Shown here: piece by piece, positions 1-13,716 of the stretch
Layout: every line of letters starts with the position of its first letter
How positions within the stretch are numbered: position 1 is the stretch's first letter
Source of the DNA: Rhynchospora pubera
Taxonomy: Eukaryota > Streptophyta > Magnoliopsida > Poales > Cyperaceae
NCBI GenBank assembly: GCA_028095005.1
Contig: CM051459.1
Coordinates: 22,616,699 to 22,680,698, forward strand
DNA: 64,000 nt
Reading direction: 5' to 3'
Notes under the pieces: model-generated
What the model saw: the letters and a program-made list of their open reading frames with translations, nothing else
Database searches by the model: none
Told to the model about the DNA's origin: nothing
Program-made: the position numbers and the translations under genes

Positions 1-2810
1 GAAAAGGCTTGGGATGGTAAAGACGATGATGAGAATCCTGAATCTTCTTCAGAGAAGTACGAATCAGGTTCATCTATCAAAGAGACGGATCCAAGTGCTA
101 AGGAACTCAGAGCAAAAGATGATGAGTCTCTTGGAGTTGATGATTCTGAGAAATTTGATGATGAAGAAGCTCCTGAAGAGACCAAAGAGGAAAATCAAAC
201 AGGTGTAGTGAACTAATAAAAGAGTTAAAAGAGTAAATCCAAACCCTTCTCTTTTAAAGTTCTTGCATTGTTTGACTTATATTTTCCATGAATTTTTTAT
301 TTTATAGGTACCGAAGATGAGAAGGATCCAGATGGGATGGAGATGGAGAAAAGTGAGGCATTTGAAGACTCAACTGGGGCTCAGTTCCAGGAGGCAGAGA
401 AGGACACTGAAGATGCTGAAATGGATGACGCAGAGAATGCTGAAGCTATGGATGATGGTACAGAACAAGATGGAGTTGATGATGAAGAACTGGAAAAAGA
501 TGGGGAAGGAGAAGAAAAGTCTGGTTCTCCTGATGACATGGAGCAAGATGAGGTAACAACTGAGGAGAACAAAGAGGGCGACATTACAGGTGCTGAGCAT
601 GGCAAGGATGAATCAAACATGGAATCAAAAGAGGATATAGACAAGTCTGACAATGTTGAGTCAGCACCTTATCCTTTGCAATCTATGCCAATGACGAATT
701 TTGATGGATTTGATCCTAACTTGCAACCAGAAGCTAACTGGGCCAATACCAATGATGTCAGCAGTTCTCTTGCTCCTGGCAATGATGCCGCCAAATTGGA
801 AATATCCATACCATACTCGATCTATGGGTCTAGACTATCCTCTGATTCTAAGCCTGAAGGCTCAGAGAGAGATGCTCCAATTGACAGGCAAATGCAGAAG
901 ACCAACCCATTCAGAAGCATCACTGATGCTCTACAGGAGTGGAAAGAACGAGCAACAGTATCTGCTGACCAAGATCAAGCAGAACCTGGTTCCGATGATG
1001 TTAATGATATGGATGCTGATGAGTATATGTATGTGGCTGAGGGACAGAAGAGCACTTCTCAAGCACTTGGTGCAGCCACATCCGATCAGATGAAGAATGA
1101 TGTTGATGAAGACACTGGACCAACAACTGATGAGAATAATGTAAAGAAAAGAGAAGAAGCTACTAGAATAGATACCGTGGAGAACCCTGAAAATGTGCCT
1201 TCTCTCAGGGCTTGCAAATCTCTAGTTCCTAGAGACGAAACTAGTGAGGGAACTGTTGAAAAAGCAGTTGACATGGACACCCCAATGGAGGAAGCACCAT
1301 CAGGTGATTCAAACCTTCAATCTAGCCAAGATGTAGTTTTGTTCAATAGATCCTACATGGATGAAAAAGTTGCAACTCCTGAGGAGTTACTAATGATTGA
1401 AGATAGTCCTTCTGATGAGGGAAGGATGGATAGTTTAAATGATGGAGACATGGAAAACGCTGTTGTTGAGTGGAAGAGACATGAGATTTCTACTATGAGG
1501 CTGTCACAAGAGTTGGCAGAGCAGCTGCGGCTTGTTATGGAACCAACACTAGCGAGCAAGCTTCAAGGAGATTACCGGACTGGAAAACGAATCAACATGA
1601 AGAAGGTTAATTGTGAAAACAATCTCTCAAGTTAAGATATGCATTTATTTTTTCTGAAATCCTTGAAATATTTGGCTGCAGGTTATTCCATACATTGCTA
1701 GCCATTTTCGCAAAGATAAAATCTGGCTGAGACGAACCAAACCCAACAAGAGGAACTACCAAGTGGTGGTTGCTGTAGATGATTCCCGCAGCATGTCAGA
1801 GAGCCAATGTGGGAAGGTGGCTATTGAAGCACTAGTGACCGTTTGTCGGGCAATGTCACAACTTGAAGTGGGCCAGTTTGCAGTTGCAAGCTTTGGTGAA
1901 AAAGGAAAAATTAAACTACTTCATGATTTTGATCAGACATTTACAACGGAAGCTGGAATTAAGGTAAGTTTACTGTTCCTTGTTTTGTTTAGTAATTTGT
2001 TGGAGATGTGACAACCTCACTGGAAGCTTCAGATAAACACTACATCAAACAATAAGTTACTTTCAAGATCTTCATTTATAATTACTTCTCAGAACTGTGC
2101 AGTACTAATGTGATATGAAGAGTAGGACTCCTTGATCATTATATTTTCTGTTGTGGCTAACTAGTGCTAATTGTTATGCTGACAGATGATCTCGAGCTTT
2201 TCATTTAAGCAAGATAATACCATAGCAGATGAGCCAGTGGTTGATCTGTTGAAGTATCTGAATGGCATGCTTGACATGGCAGTTTTAAGGTCACGTATGC
2301 CGTCGGGGCAGAACCCTCTTCACCAGTTAGTGCTGATTATAGCCGATGGACGGTTTCATGAGAAGGAAAACCTCAGGCGATGTGTGAGAGATGTCTTGAG
2401 CCAAAAGAGGATGGTGGCATTTATTCTTCTAGATAGCCCCCAAGAATCCATCATGGATATGATGGTATGCACTTCTTGGACAACGATTTTTTTTTAATTA
2501 CATTTCTTTAGCATTAGTTGGAATACTGTGTGTGTATCTAATATGAATATGAAACTTTCTGCAGGAAGCCACTTTTGAAGGAGATAAACTCTCCTTCAAA
2601 AGATATCTGAATTCGTTCCCTTTTCCATACTATATCGTGTTGAAGAATATTGAAGCGCTTCCACGCACTCTTGCTGATTTGTTGAGACAGGTAACTGTCC
2701 TACTGTTGCCCCATGTAACTTTCTAAGATTGTTTTGTAGTACGTTTGCTGATCGTTTTTGTCCTTTAATTGCAGTGGTTTGAGCTCATGCAAAGCTTGAA
2801 TGACAACTAA
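1..2810 (+). CDS. MDN1: Midasin C-terminal part (60S ribosome maturation AAA-ATPase), 5' truncated
   Basis: Seen: six exons in one frame, 1-202, 308-1605, 1682-1963, 2186-2464, 2565-2690 and 2775-2810, give 740 residues and end at a TAA. The first two exons encode a long Asp/Glu-rich linker. Exons 3-6 encode a von Willebrand A domain with the MIDAS signature DDSRS (DxSxS) early in exon 3 and IIADGRF in exon 4, and the protein ends in WFELMQSLNDN. All introns are GT-AG and the phases match. Known: midasin is a very large nuclear dynein-like AAA-ATPase; its MIDAS domain binds the UBL domains of Ytm1/WDR12 and Rsa4/NLE and pulls them off pre-60S particles. The acidic linker plus C-terminal MIDAS is diagnostic of this family. 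The six AAA modules must lie to the left of the window. The next gene on the same strand starts 3.6 kb downstream. Confidence 0.95.
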
Positions 2811-3992
2811 TATCCACTATAGATATCTTCTTTGGTATTGAAATCTTCAACATACACGAAGACCTGACATTGTAATGGAGAAATCTTTCCAAGAGTAGCC
2901 GCCTTCTTAAATATCAGTTTCTTCCATCTAGCTAAAGTTCTTTTCTAATACTCATAATTTTGTAAAAGATGGTGTAGATAGATCTATAATGCTTAAATTT
3001 TGTAGCCACCAATTTTGACAATAATGCAAGTTCTCTCTTCGGCATCCAATTTCACGTCTTCTGCAAGTGTTCATTATTCTTATGGGCATTTTGATTTATG
3101 TCATTTTAAGCTGATAAGTATATTTGAAGTTGAGATAATTGTGATGGCATATTTGAAATTGCATTGTTTTGGAGTGATATAAAACTAATTCTCCCTTAGT
3201 TTTTTTCCCCAAATGCAGGAAGTAAATAATCCTGCGAAATTAATAAAGATTATTTTTTTTTGAAACCTTGACAGCAGCTGTCAAGTAAGAAATTAATAAA
3301 AGATTTGGCCTAAGACGATTCAAAATTTTCAGGACATGAAAAGGATGTTTAGCGATTAATTGATGTTTCGGGTTTTTTTTTTCATGATTCAAAAATATCT
3401 ATTCATGGTTTCGATCTTTAACAATGACAATTAACAATGTAAACTATGTTTTTATGATGGACAGAAATACAACAATCAAATATCTTGTTGAAAGATGGGA
3501 ATTCTATTTCAAATTTCTTTACCAATTGAATATGTTTTCACTTACATATTTAACTTACCTGTTCAAAAAACAAAGAACATTGTACAAATTGGAAAATTTT
3601 ATTATTTTTCATTTCATGTTTTGTATTTTGTAAAAATAAAATTAAATCCATCCTGATTTGTCAGCCTTGCCAAATTAGTTTTGAACAGCACGAAATATTT
3701 TCCAGCACATGTAAATTGCTAGCTATTGGAAATGGCAGACTTCGTTCAGGTAACAAATAGAATATGTTCGTTCAGTAATTCTAAAATGGACCAATCGTAC
3801 TTACTAAATTTAATCCTGAGTTTATCCACTGAATTCCGACATAAAATTGAAAAGGCTACTCCCCAAACATTCATGTCGTTTTCCTAGTTTCCTGCTCAGC
3901 GGAGTCAAGAATACCTCCATAGTTTCATTATATATAGGTTCTAGGGATCTAAGTAGGCAGCAACTTTGGATACGAAGAAAAGCATATCCCGA
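2811..3992. other. Intergenic, MDN1 3' flank
   Basis: AT-rich DNA after the MDN1 stop codon. The first few hundred bases should include the 3' UTR. I see no coding exon. The only clear structure is a small palindrome at 3267-3285, CTTGACAGC-A-GCTGTCAAG, next to a T-run. Related hairpins occur near 49.4 kb. Confidence 0.5.
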
Positions 3993-4000
3993 GCACCGAG

Positions 4001-5379
4001 TAGGGATGGCAATGGGCCATACCTGCGGGCTTTAACCCTAGCCCATGCCTGGCCTGCCATTTTTAATGGTCTTACCTACCTGCCTGGGCCCAACGAAACA
4101 GGCATGAGGAGTAATGCCCGGCCCACCCATGGGCCGTGCCTCTAAGCCCAAACCTGCCTGTTTAGGCCTGTTCCCCGTACCCAATAGTATACCAGTATGC
4201 TTATGTTCGTACGCCTATTTCAATAAATCCAACCTAAAATTAAACACATCCGATAAAATTACATTGAACAACCATACGATCAAAATTTTAAACAATTTGC
4301 ATAAATACATCAAAATTTAAATAATTTTCCAGATCAATTCATACAACTTGTAACAACAAAAATAGACATAAAACCTAAGTTAGCACCAAAGAGTCTTGAT
4401 TCTTGTAGGTTCTATTTCTGTCGGGTCATCATTTGCCTAGCAGAAAAAGAAAACAAAAAGTGAAATAACAACACAAGCTAATATAAAGCATCAGTGTATT
4501 ACCTAAAGGGTATTTGCTTATGTATTTTTGCTTTAAAGAGCCAAACTCAAAATGCTACAATTACTTATAAAACCACACAAATCAGCAAATAAGTTAACCC
4601 AAAATTACCAACCAGAGTAAGCAATTATAAATTTGCAAACAAGAAAGATGGAGCTTATCCTATTCATTTCCCATAGTAGCAGAAGACAAAACCTGTGGAT
4701 ATCCTACTTACTAATGCACTATGTTCGGTCTTAAAGTAACAACGTCAATCAATAAAATATTCTAGATGGTCTTTTGCTAAAAGTTTTGAGAAAATAGATC
4801 AAACTCAGAATCTTTTCAGGATAAACAAATAAACTAGGATAAACGACAATATGTGCTCGAAGTGAAAGATCGACAGTGACAGAGAAAAAGAAACAGAGAG
4901 TGGAGGGACTTACAGGATAAACAACAATAGGTGCTCGAAGTCAATTGATGTAGAGACACACGGTGCGTTGACAACGAGAACGGAGAGGAACTGAGGGCGA
5001 CGATGACTCCAAGATTGTGAGAGACGGCGCCGTGGTCGACAGAAAAAATAAGATAGAAAGAAAAGTAGGAAGGAGAATAGGTTTCGAAGCTTTTTTATCT
5101 TTTCTGTACCTTTATGGATCGTAACTTAAACGGGCCTTTCGATTTTTTCAATTAAATTGATTGGTCTAATCCCATTGTAAGATGCAGGCTATGACTATAT
5201 GATAATATATAAGCCCATCAGGCCTCCTGTGGGCCGGAACATCAAGCCCAAGCCTGGCCTAGCCTGTCAGTATGCCTGGCCTGTTTAGGCCTGTTTCTAG
5301 TTCGGGCCAGGCAGGCATAACTATGGGCCAGGCAGGTATGAGCAGGCATTTGGGCCAGCGGGCTAAACTGCCATCTCTA
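4001..5379. mobile_element. Non-autonomous hAT element, 1379 bp
   Basis: Termini are TAGGGATGGCAATGGGCC on the left and, on the other strand, TAGAGATGGCAGTTTAGCCC on the right. A perfect 8-bp target duplication GCACCGAG flanks it (3993-4000 and 5380-5387). TAGGGATGGCA-type ends with 8-bp duplications are characteristic of plant hAT elements. The subterminal 200 bp on each side are full of GGCCTG / CAGGC / GGGCC words, probably transposase-binding repeats. The interior (4330-5150) is AT-rich and has no transposase reading frame, so the element is non-autonomous. Confidence 0.9.
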
Positions 5380-5387
5380 GCACCGAG

Positions 5388-6285
5388 CAAAGTTCTCGTC
5401 TGACTTTATGATGTTTAGTGGTTATCTATGTTGGAAAGTAGAAAATATACAGTCATCGCGCCGCCAATACTTGGTTTAGGCGGATAAGTATTCCTTTATT
5501 TAAAAAGAGAGTTAAATTAAAAAGAAAAGAAAAGGCATTGCTGTATATTCTGGGGATTTATTGGTGATTTACAAACTCTTTTGTCTCCTTTCAGCTAAAT
5601 TTAAAAAAAAAATTCAATCGGGTTTTAAATCCGCTTAGCAACTAGTATGTATATTTATATATTTTTTTTAAGAAATATAATGAAGTAAACCTCTAACAAA
5701 GAATGTGCTAACACAATATCCAAAATAAAAGACCCAGACTAATTGTTACTTTCTGCTTAATTCCACCGTCAGATCAGAAATGAAAGATCCAGATCCGTAT
5801 GAAACGGTCGAATAAAAATTGGAGCGGCGGTGAGCACTATGGTACCTTATCTTTTGTTTCGGATCAATTATCATAACGGATGCAATTTTGTTCCTCCATG
5901 CATCCGACCCGATACATAGCTTGCCTCGGCCTAATCAAATAAAGCCATTAGCGCCGCTCCCCTGCTCCAGCAAGTGGATCATCCCAAAAATATACTCAAC
6001 ACATTTTGTTTTTTCTTTTCCTTTTTTTTTTATATTTCCCTCCTAGCACAAACAAACCCATTGCATCATTTAACAAGCAAGGAATTGGTGGAAATTTCTC
6101 TCTGGAGGTGATTCCTACCTCCACCTCTCTCTCTCTCTCTCTCTTTCTACACCTAGAGAGAGAAGAGAGAAACACCTTCCCTGAACCGTACCTCTCTCTT
6201 TCTCTCTCGTCTTCTACCCCCATTCTCACTCTCTACCTCGTAAGAAAAGTGTAAACAAACCCCTCACCTCCACCACATTCATTAT
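5388..6285. other. Upstream region of pectate lyase 1
   Basis: Intergenic DNA with no coding exon recognised. It becomes pyrimidine-rich from about 6000, which suits a plant core-promoter or 5' leader region. The (CT)n run is listed separately. Confidence 0.4.
6123..6240 (+). repeat. CT-rich microsatellite tract upstream of pectate lyase 1
   Basis: Imperfect (CT)n runs, the longest at 6125-6143, lie 150-270 bp upstream of the start codon. Pyrimidine patches are common near plant promoters; any regulatory role is inference. Confidence 0.7.
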
Positions 6286-6292
6286 TATAAAG
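6286..6292 (+). promoter_or_regulatory. Candidate TATA box of pectate lyase 1
   Basis: TATAAAG stands about 110 bp before the ATG at 6400. A start site about 30 bp downstream would leave an 80-90 nt leader. Inferred from motif and spacing only. Confidence 0.45.
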
Positions 6293-6399
6293 TACCCACC
6301 TCTTGTACTTCCATTCTAATTATAATTACCTCTCTCTAATCTAAATTCACCCTTTACTTCCCCCAAATCAACCCTTATTCCTGCCTCAAAACCAACAGA

Positions 6400-9300
6400 A
6401 TGGAGAAGGTGCTTCTCTTCACAACCTACATTCTCCTCTTCTTACTTCCTTTCCTCCCTTGTTCCTTCCCATTGCCTTTACCCAACTCCTCTCTTTCCCT
6501 TCAGCCGCATCCCGACCCTGAATCGGTGGTTCGAGATCTTCAAAGGTACACACTTCCTCCTCTAACTTTCCAAAACTCACCCACACACATAACCCACAAG
6601 CATCACTGCTCCAATGCACCGGAATTTGGTATGAGAGGTTCTATTAGACGCTATTACATGAAACCGATATTTAATAGCAAGCCGTGAACAGTCATGTGGT
6701 TTCCTGTGTAGCCAGTACTCATTGCAAGTAGTCACTGATTAAATTGTATTGCAGTACCATCTCATACGTGCCATTTACCAAGTGACCATTGCACGGTTGT
6801 GTATAATGCGATAAGTTTTCTATTTTTTCCTGGTTATAGATCAAGTGCCCTTTCATTTTTACAAAAAGTCTCTTTGTGTTTAAGTAATGTAAGTACAAAA
6901 AGTTCCACCAGGCACATTATGTGTACTAGACTACTAGTCAAGCAGTTAGTACACAGTACAACAAACGAGATACATATAAGCAGTACAATATTTCCAGGCC
7001 AGTACAAAAGGATAATCAAAGTATCATCCTGATCACAGAAAATAATCTTTCAGGCAAGTGGCTTTGTCACACCGCCGAGCCCTCGCCTCATCATCCTCCT
7101 GTTCTTACGGCAACCCAATCGACGACTGTTGGAGGTGTGCTGGGACTGATTGGAGCCAGGATCGACAGAGGTTCGCAGAATGCGGCATTGGCTTTGGCCG
7201 TAATGCACTAGGTGGGAAGGGCGGCCCGCTCTATGTTGTGACCGACTCGTCAGACCGTGATGCTGTAAATCCTGTACCTGGTACACTTCGTCATGCTGTC
7301 ATTCAGGTGTTTAAAACCATTACTCAATTCTTTCCTATTATTGAGTTGTTTCCCAATATTTGGTCTTTCATGTGAATGCAGATTTATGAATTAGAATTAA
7401 TATATTAACCTCGTGCAGGGATATGGAAGATGCCATTGTATCAAGTTGTTATTTCATTTGATAATTGACTTGTATTGGTTAAAAATTAAATATGTTTAGT
7501 GAGTCGCTCCTTAAACAAACTTTTATTGTATTAACAGGAGGGCCCACTTTGGATTGTCTTTGCCTCTGACATGACTATCCACCTAAATGAAGAACTCCTA
7601 GTGAATAGCTTCAAGACTATTGATGGCCGAGGTGCTAATGTGCACATTGCCGGTGGAGCATGCATCACCTTACAGTATGTATCCAACATCATCATTCATA
7701 ACATCCATGTTCACGACTGTGTACCGGCTGGCAATGCGAATGTTCGCTCGTCCCCAACACACTATGGCTGGAGAACAAAATCTGATGGCGATGGAATTTC
7801 TCTCTACAGTGCACGTGATGTTTGGGTTGACCACTGCTCACTATCTCACTGCACTGATGGCCTTATTGATGCCATTATGGGTTCCACGGCCATAACCATC
7901 TCAAATAATTATTTCTCGCACCATAATGAGGTGATGTTGCTCGGGCATAGTGATGAATACACGCCGGATTCTGGGATGCAAGTTACAATTGCATTCAACC
8001 ATTTTGGGGAGGGATTGGTGCAGCGAATGCCACGGTGTCGTCTTGGGTATTTTCACATAGTAAACAATGACTACTCCGAGTGGCAGATGTATGCAATTGG
8101 GGGGAGCGCAAGCCCCACAATTAATAGCCAAGGAAATAGATACATTGCTCCCACAGATCCTAATGCTAAGGAGGTATACATCTTTTTCTATCTTTGTTGC
8201 CTTTTCCAATAATTAATAAGCAATTTCAAATTAGTATACGACAGGAACCTGATATAGGTTGTATGCAATAACTGGTTTATGTTCAGTTTACCAATTCGAG
8301 GTAATTTTAAGAAATTTATTGACCGTTCAGCTTTCCTTTTTTTAAAGAAAGAAAGCAAATTCCAAATTTACAGGTTAGCTTGAAAACTCTGCACACAGTC
8401 CACAGAATTCTTGTTGCTATGCTCACATTTATTTAACATCAGTTTTCTTTCGGGAATACAGGTGACGAAGAGAGTGGACACGGCTGAGGGCACCTGGGGA
8501 GGGTGGAACTGGAGAACAGAGGGAGATATGATGGTGAATGGCGCCTTCTTCGTGCCATCAGGGGAGGGTTTGGAGGCCAAGTATGCGAAGGCCTCAAGCA
8601 CCGATCCCAAGTCGGCTGCCATGATCGACCAGCTCACCGGAAATGCTGGTGTATTTGGTGATCCCAGGTGCGCATTTCTACTTGTCATGTTGTTTTCAGG
8701 GTTCATTTAAATTGAATTATCAGTTACTATAACAATTTAAATGAGAGATGTTCAGTTATAGTGCTCTTATAGTAAGGAAGTTAACAAATAGCGATGTAGC
8801 ATCTGAGCTCTGCTTTCTTTTATCTCATCTATTTTTCTTTTTCCTAGAAAAGAAAAATATCTGAGGAGCTTGTCCTTACCAAGTCCCCACTGGGTCCCGC
8901 TGGATTATTTTATTTTATATTTTCTGATCTGGGAACCAATCCGGACGCGTGACTCTGATAAAAGTTCTCAAAATCCGGTTCTTTGAATCTCAGCCTTTTC
9001 ACACTTTCTTGTTCACATTTTGCACTTGTGTCCTCCACAAATAACCAAATTACAAGGTGCTCTTCAATTTGATGGGTAACATGCGCTTTTGTAATATTTT
9101 CCACTTGGTGGAATATTCCCTACTCTATAGTTGCTCTATCTATCATACTGTAACACACGCACTATCTTTTTTTTTTTTTTAAAAAAAAGAAAAGATCAGG
9201 CGATTTTTGGTATTTATTAATTAGAAGCAGTCGAGTCACGGCGAGTCAATCTGTGAATTTAAATTTACTTAGGGTATCGATGCAAGTGTTACTAAATTAC

Positions 9301-12300
9301 TCTCCAGTTCCTAATGTCCGTTACCGTTTAGCATTTTGCTGCAAAGGAACTTTCCTGTTTGCTACAAAGGGAGAGGAGTTATGGACACAGTACCCGATGT
9401 ACGGCACCGTCTTCCACGTAGTGTACGCAACTTAAAATTCGTGTTTGGTTTCCTTAAAATAATAAATAAAAGTAAAAAAATTGTCTTTCGAGAAATGGGG
9501 ATATGGGTTGGCTGTGCCCCTTTTTTTCTTTTTTTTTTTTGTCCAGTGATATTTTGTGGGATCAGGAATATTAATTTACTTTGGTTCTCTTTCCGTGCAT
9601 CTATTCTGTGTGGCATGCCTGCCAAATAAATCCGATCCGCTCTTGCAGTCCAATATTTTTGCATCCGTATCTATGTAGCTACCATCAAGTATAACTAATA
9701 AAGTATAAAAAGTAGTCGGAGGAGACAGTCCCATTTTAGTGAGAAACTTTTAGATAAAATGGTGTTGAAACATGTTCCTTATTTAAAGCAAAATAAAATT
9801 ATAGACCTTTTTGTATGCTTTTGTTTAATGTGGGAGGGACATTGTATTGTTTCCGCTCTTTCCTTTTAACTAAATATATTTCGTAAAATATGAACAGCCA
9901 CACTATATATTTGTTTAATGATTAATTAAATATAAAGAGACATCAATTTTAGTGAGGTTTGGCATCTAATTCATAGACAAATTCGTATCTAGCTTAGTAT
10001 CATTTCCCCGTTTATTTCTATCGTAAAATAAGGAGCATGAAACATCTAAACTAACCAGACAAGATGAGACATGATTTCAAAATGTTTTTTATGCAGGATT
10101 TCATTTCATTTCAATTCAATTGATTTCATAGGATTTTGTTTGATCTAATTACATGAATTCCAATCAAATAATACCAAATTCGTTCATTTTGATCACTAAT
10201 TTTTCAATGAATTAAAATGAAATGAAATCCCATGTTAAAAAAATGGGATTTTGTTCAGGGCCGTACTATAACTCGTGAATACCCGCCACAGAAAATCAGA
10301 CCTTTTAGTCAAAATATTTGGTTTCCTCCCTGCCTGGTCGGTCAAGGTTAAACATTTCTTGGATGGGGAGATCTGACTGCTTGGGATGTGTATCAATTCG
10401 TGAATAAATGCTTCGGTACTCCCCCTGGGACAGTTATGTCTCCCATAATCCCATTTTTCGCACTGATCGAGAGTTAAGAGTGATGTTCACCCAGCTATAT
10501 TTAAAGGAGTACACTAGACTAGACTCTAGAGTTATGAAAAAAAGTACATCAGCTAACAAATAATTGTTAAATGACAGTAATTGATTAACTAATTATTCAA
10601 ATACAAAAATATTATGAAAATACTCTTCATAGTTCAACAAATTTTGTATAATTTTATAATTGATTAGCTCACAAATATCTTTTACTAAAAATAAATCATC
10701 ATCTTTTTATTTTTGAATTGTTCAACAGATGAATAATCATTTTTTAAATATATTAAATTTATTTTAATAATATATTTTTTTCAATCATCATAATTATCAA
10801 ATGAATAAAATTGTTATAGTAGTTGTGCAAAAGCTACTCAAAAGTTTTTTGACTTGTGGGAAGGTTTTGAACTACTTGTTTTATTCCCCTCCTAACATGG
10901 ACAAATCAACCTGCTAGCAGAAGTTGGAACCTATAGACTAAACTTTTTAACTGGTAAGATATCACATCCATAGTGCAAACCATAATGCATGTCAGACGAT
11001 TTAGCATGAATCTATCCAAACAAAGATAACAACCAACCTCAATGCTATGCAATGTAGCTAGATATATATCATCATTTCAGTTACCTTCTTGCTAGATGCG
11101 CTTTGCTAAGGATCTCATGTGGTTTTAGCCTTGCCTACGGGCTTTCATCAAAAAAAATAATAATAATAATAAATGTGGTTTTAGCCTCACAGGTTTGTAG
11201 CGTCTAGTATGGGCTATTATAGTTTCAGATTTTCTTGACAATTTACAAGCTACTCATCAAAAGAATCAATTTTACTACGCTAAATTGCTAATACTAGTTA
11301 ATACTACTTCCCAAATGAACATAATATTACTAGTTAGTACTGAATTTTTTCCCCCCTATGCAGGACATTATTTAAAGCCTGACAAGTCATTCGTTTTTAG
11401 TTTAACGATATGTATATTACATCTAATGATTTTATTCATTAATTATTCCTTAATTCAGATCTTTGTCAGAATCTTATTTCAAAGCAACACTTTTTAAATA
11501 ACAGAAGTAAATGCCTACTCATGTTTAGCTATTATGATCATTGCCACACCAAATCTCCCTATTACACAGTGAGACCTGATCAGGGCCCGAGACCATGTGA
11601 TACCACCTCCCTTGAGAATCTTTGTGGACCCATGGTCAACTAAAGTTCAGAACTTCTGTGGCACCTGTGGTGTACTGATCCTCCTTAGTAACGTTGCTTT
11701 ATGTTTTTCTAGTTTGTAAATTTGTAATACAACGATAAACGAATGTGAACTAAAGAGTCATACCATGGCAGTTCGAAATTGAAATATCGGCGTATCATGC
11801 TTTTATTCCAGCGGGCATTTATATATTCCATAACACTATTAAAGTTTTTTTTTTTTAAAAGATCCATTACACTAGTTACCGCATATCACGGAACAGGAGT
11901 GGCAGGAACTTTTTTATTTCTCAAGGGGTGCACTTTTATTTAGGGGTCCTTTTCCCTTCCTAGCATGTTAGGAAAAGATCATGACTATTGATAATAATAT
12001 GCTGACGAGTAGAAAACATAGATCAAGTAGAGACAAAACGGGGGTCCGATATAATAACTTAAAAGGCAAAAAAGTTCTTTTGCTAAATTTAAAAAGAAAA
12101 CCAGTGTGTGGTCCAATTTTTAGCTGGTAAATGCATCCAATCCAAAGGGGCAATACGGTACGAATGTAGCCGTTGGGGCCTCTTTTGGAGATAGAGAGAG
12201 AGACACACAGTGACACACACACACAAAAATGACAAAGTAGAATATTTCTCCCGTCTCTCTAATCGCTACTATCACATAGATATGGTCTGATTATAGCCTA

Positions 12301-13281
12301 ATTTTGCTCTCTGCCTGTATTGGATCTGAACGCATTGTTGTTTGCCTAATTATCATTTGATTTAAGTAGGCTGTAAGAGTCGGTGGAAAATTCCTTTTCC
12401 TGTTGGAAAATTAAGGCCTCCTTTTTGGTTAATATGGAGAGTCAATTGAAGCCCAACTTAGGCTAGGAGTTGGAGACAGCTACCATGTGGTCCAAAATTC
12501 GAACCTTATAGAGCCAATGGCACTAAAGGACACACCATCTCATGTATTTCCTCTCCATTTTTTTTTTTTAACACTTATGTCCAGATCTTGTACTATTCTG
12601 ATAATTTCGGCATTGTTTGCTTACGAAAGTTCTTTCTGTACGTTGCAACCTTTTTTCATCAGATCAGTACATGACACGTTAATGCTACTTGAGGAAACAG
12701 AAATTTCTAGATAACCCAGTACAAATTTTGTGCCTCCATCACTTCTTCTTTCGAATCAAGTTCTATTCTATTGGTTTTTTCTACAGTTGACATCTTTAAT
12801 TAGGCTTGCACTTTACCTGTCTCCAAACAAATCTGAGCGCGCAATGCCAATTTGCTGCCATTAGTTGCTTGGGACTTGTTCCTTTATGAGTATTTGTTAT
12901 TTTTCAACAAGTGCAAAAAGAGTACAATATCCAACAATATTTAAAGGATTATATCTTTTGTGCAACTGATATGACGCAAACAAAAACACTACACTAAAAG
13001 ATTGTGTTAGGTTCCAAACTTCATTAGCAATTTATTAAGACAACATCTTATGTGGCACTAATATTTTTCATAACAGGAATGGAGATGGGAACAGCTATTC
13101 TGGCGCAAACTATGGCGGAACAAGTAGTAACTATGGTACCGGTAGTGGCAGTGGTGGAGGAATAGGAATGCTTGGGATGGTTTTCGCAAGTGGCGTAGAT
13201 CGATCACTACAACTGTGTTCTATTCAATTATTGTCTTTGATTTTTCTTGTAACTCTTCTATGCTGTTGTCATCCATTGTGA
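6400..13281 (+). CDS. Pectate lyase (polysaccharide lyase family 1) with probable GPI-anchor tail
   Basis: Seen: exons 6400-6545, 7054-7306, 7538-8173, 8462-8667 and 13077-13281 join in frame to 481 residues. Residues 1-22 are a hydrophobic signal peptide. GNPIDDCWRC is near the start of the mature domain, WVDHCS at 229-234 and DGLID at 240-244 supply calcium ligands, and RMPRCR at 296-301 carries the catalytic Arg. The C-terminus (415-481) is Gly/Ser/Tyr-rich, then has a small-residue site near ASG (451-453), a short spacer and a hydrophobic end (465-476), as in a GPI-attachment signal. Known: plant pectate lyases cleave de-esterified homogalacturonan by beta-elimination in the wall, and PMR6 of Arabidopsis is a GPI-anchored member. 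Odd: the last intron is 4.4 kb. If it were retained, translation would stop 14 codons after the PR of exon 4, giving a protein without the tail. Confidence 0.92.
8668..13076 (+). other. Last intron of pectate lyase 1 (4.4 kb)
   Basis: Bounded by the GTGCGC donor and TAACAG acceptor of the pectate lyase gene. It is AT-rich, holds the MITE at 10066-10262, and has poly-T and poly-A stretches (around 9170-9195). It has no exon I can support. The other introns of this gene are 230-510 bp, so this one has expanded, presumably through old insertions that are no longer readable. Confidence 0.6.
10066..10262. mobile_element. Decayed MITE in the last intron of pectate lyase 1
   Basis: An inverted-repeat element whose right half ends ATTTTGTTCAGGGCC. 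It shares blocks such as CAATTCAATTGATTTCATA and TTCATTTTGATCA with the well-preserved copy at 49728-49928. Its left terminus is degenerate, so the left boundary is approximate and no target duplication is claimed. Confidence 0.6.
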
Positions 13282-13716
13282 GACCCACATTGAGACATTT
13301 AAATTATTATTTAAAAGAAACAAGAAAGGGAGGAAATGTAGCAGGTTAGGTTAGGATAGTTATAGTGAAATGCATCCTGTCATGTAGGTATCAAGTGATG
13401 CTCAGAGCAAATGGCATCCCTAACATTGTCTAACAAACAAAGACAAGCATGATTAATTTAAGAAGATCAGTAAAGTTGAGGTGCTTGTGTTAATCAGGTG
13501 TACCCAAGTGCTCCTTTATGCAATAGACCTATCTCCTTAGTGCCAAAATATATTCCTTTAGCTAATGGATCAAAGTATAAGTAGCCAAAACTCATGGCAA
13601 TCCACAATACAAGTGTTCTCACATTATAAATGATGTCAAAGCTTTTTAATGCAGATACCACTAGTCTAAAAAGTTGCTACTGTGAAGCTTTAATTTAGGA
13701 AAGCTAATAAAAATAA
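13282..13716. other. Convergent 3' ends of pectate lyase 1 and ITPase
   Basis: The 435 bp between two stop codons of genes facing each other must hold both 3' UTRs and poly(A) sites. Nothing else is visible. Overlap of the two transcripts is possible because the space is short. Confidence 0.5.

Noticed and set aside
1..1605. Acidic region as a separate gene starting at 337
   Set aside because: The frame is continuous with the exon at 1-202 through a phase-matched GT-AG intron and leads into the midasin VWA domain.
11130..11175. LINE 3' end near GGGCTTTCATCAAAAAAAATAA
   Set aside because: Suggestive of an L1-type tail, but too short, with no target duplication found.
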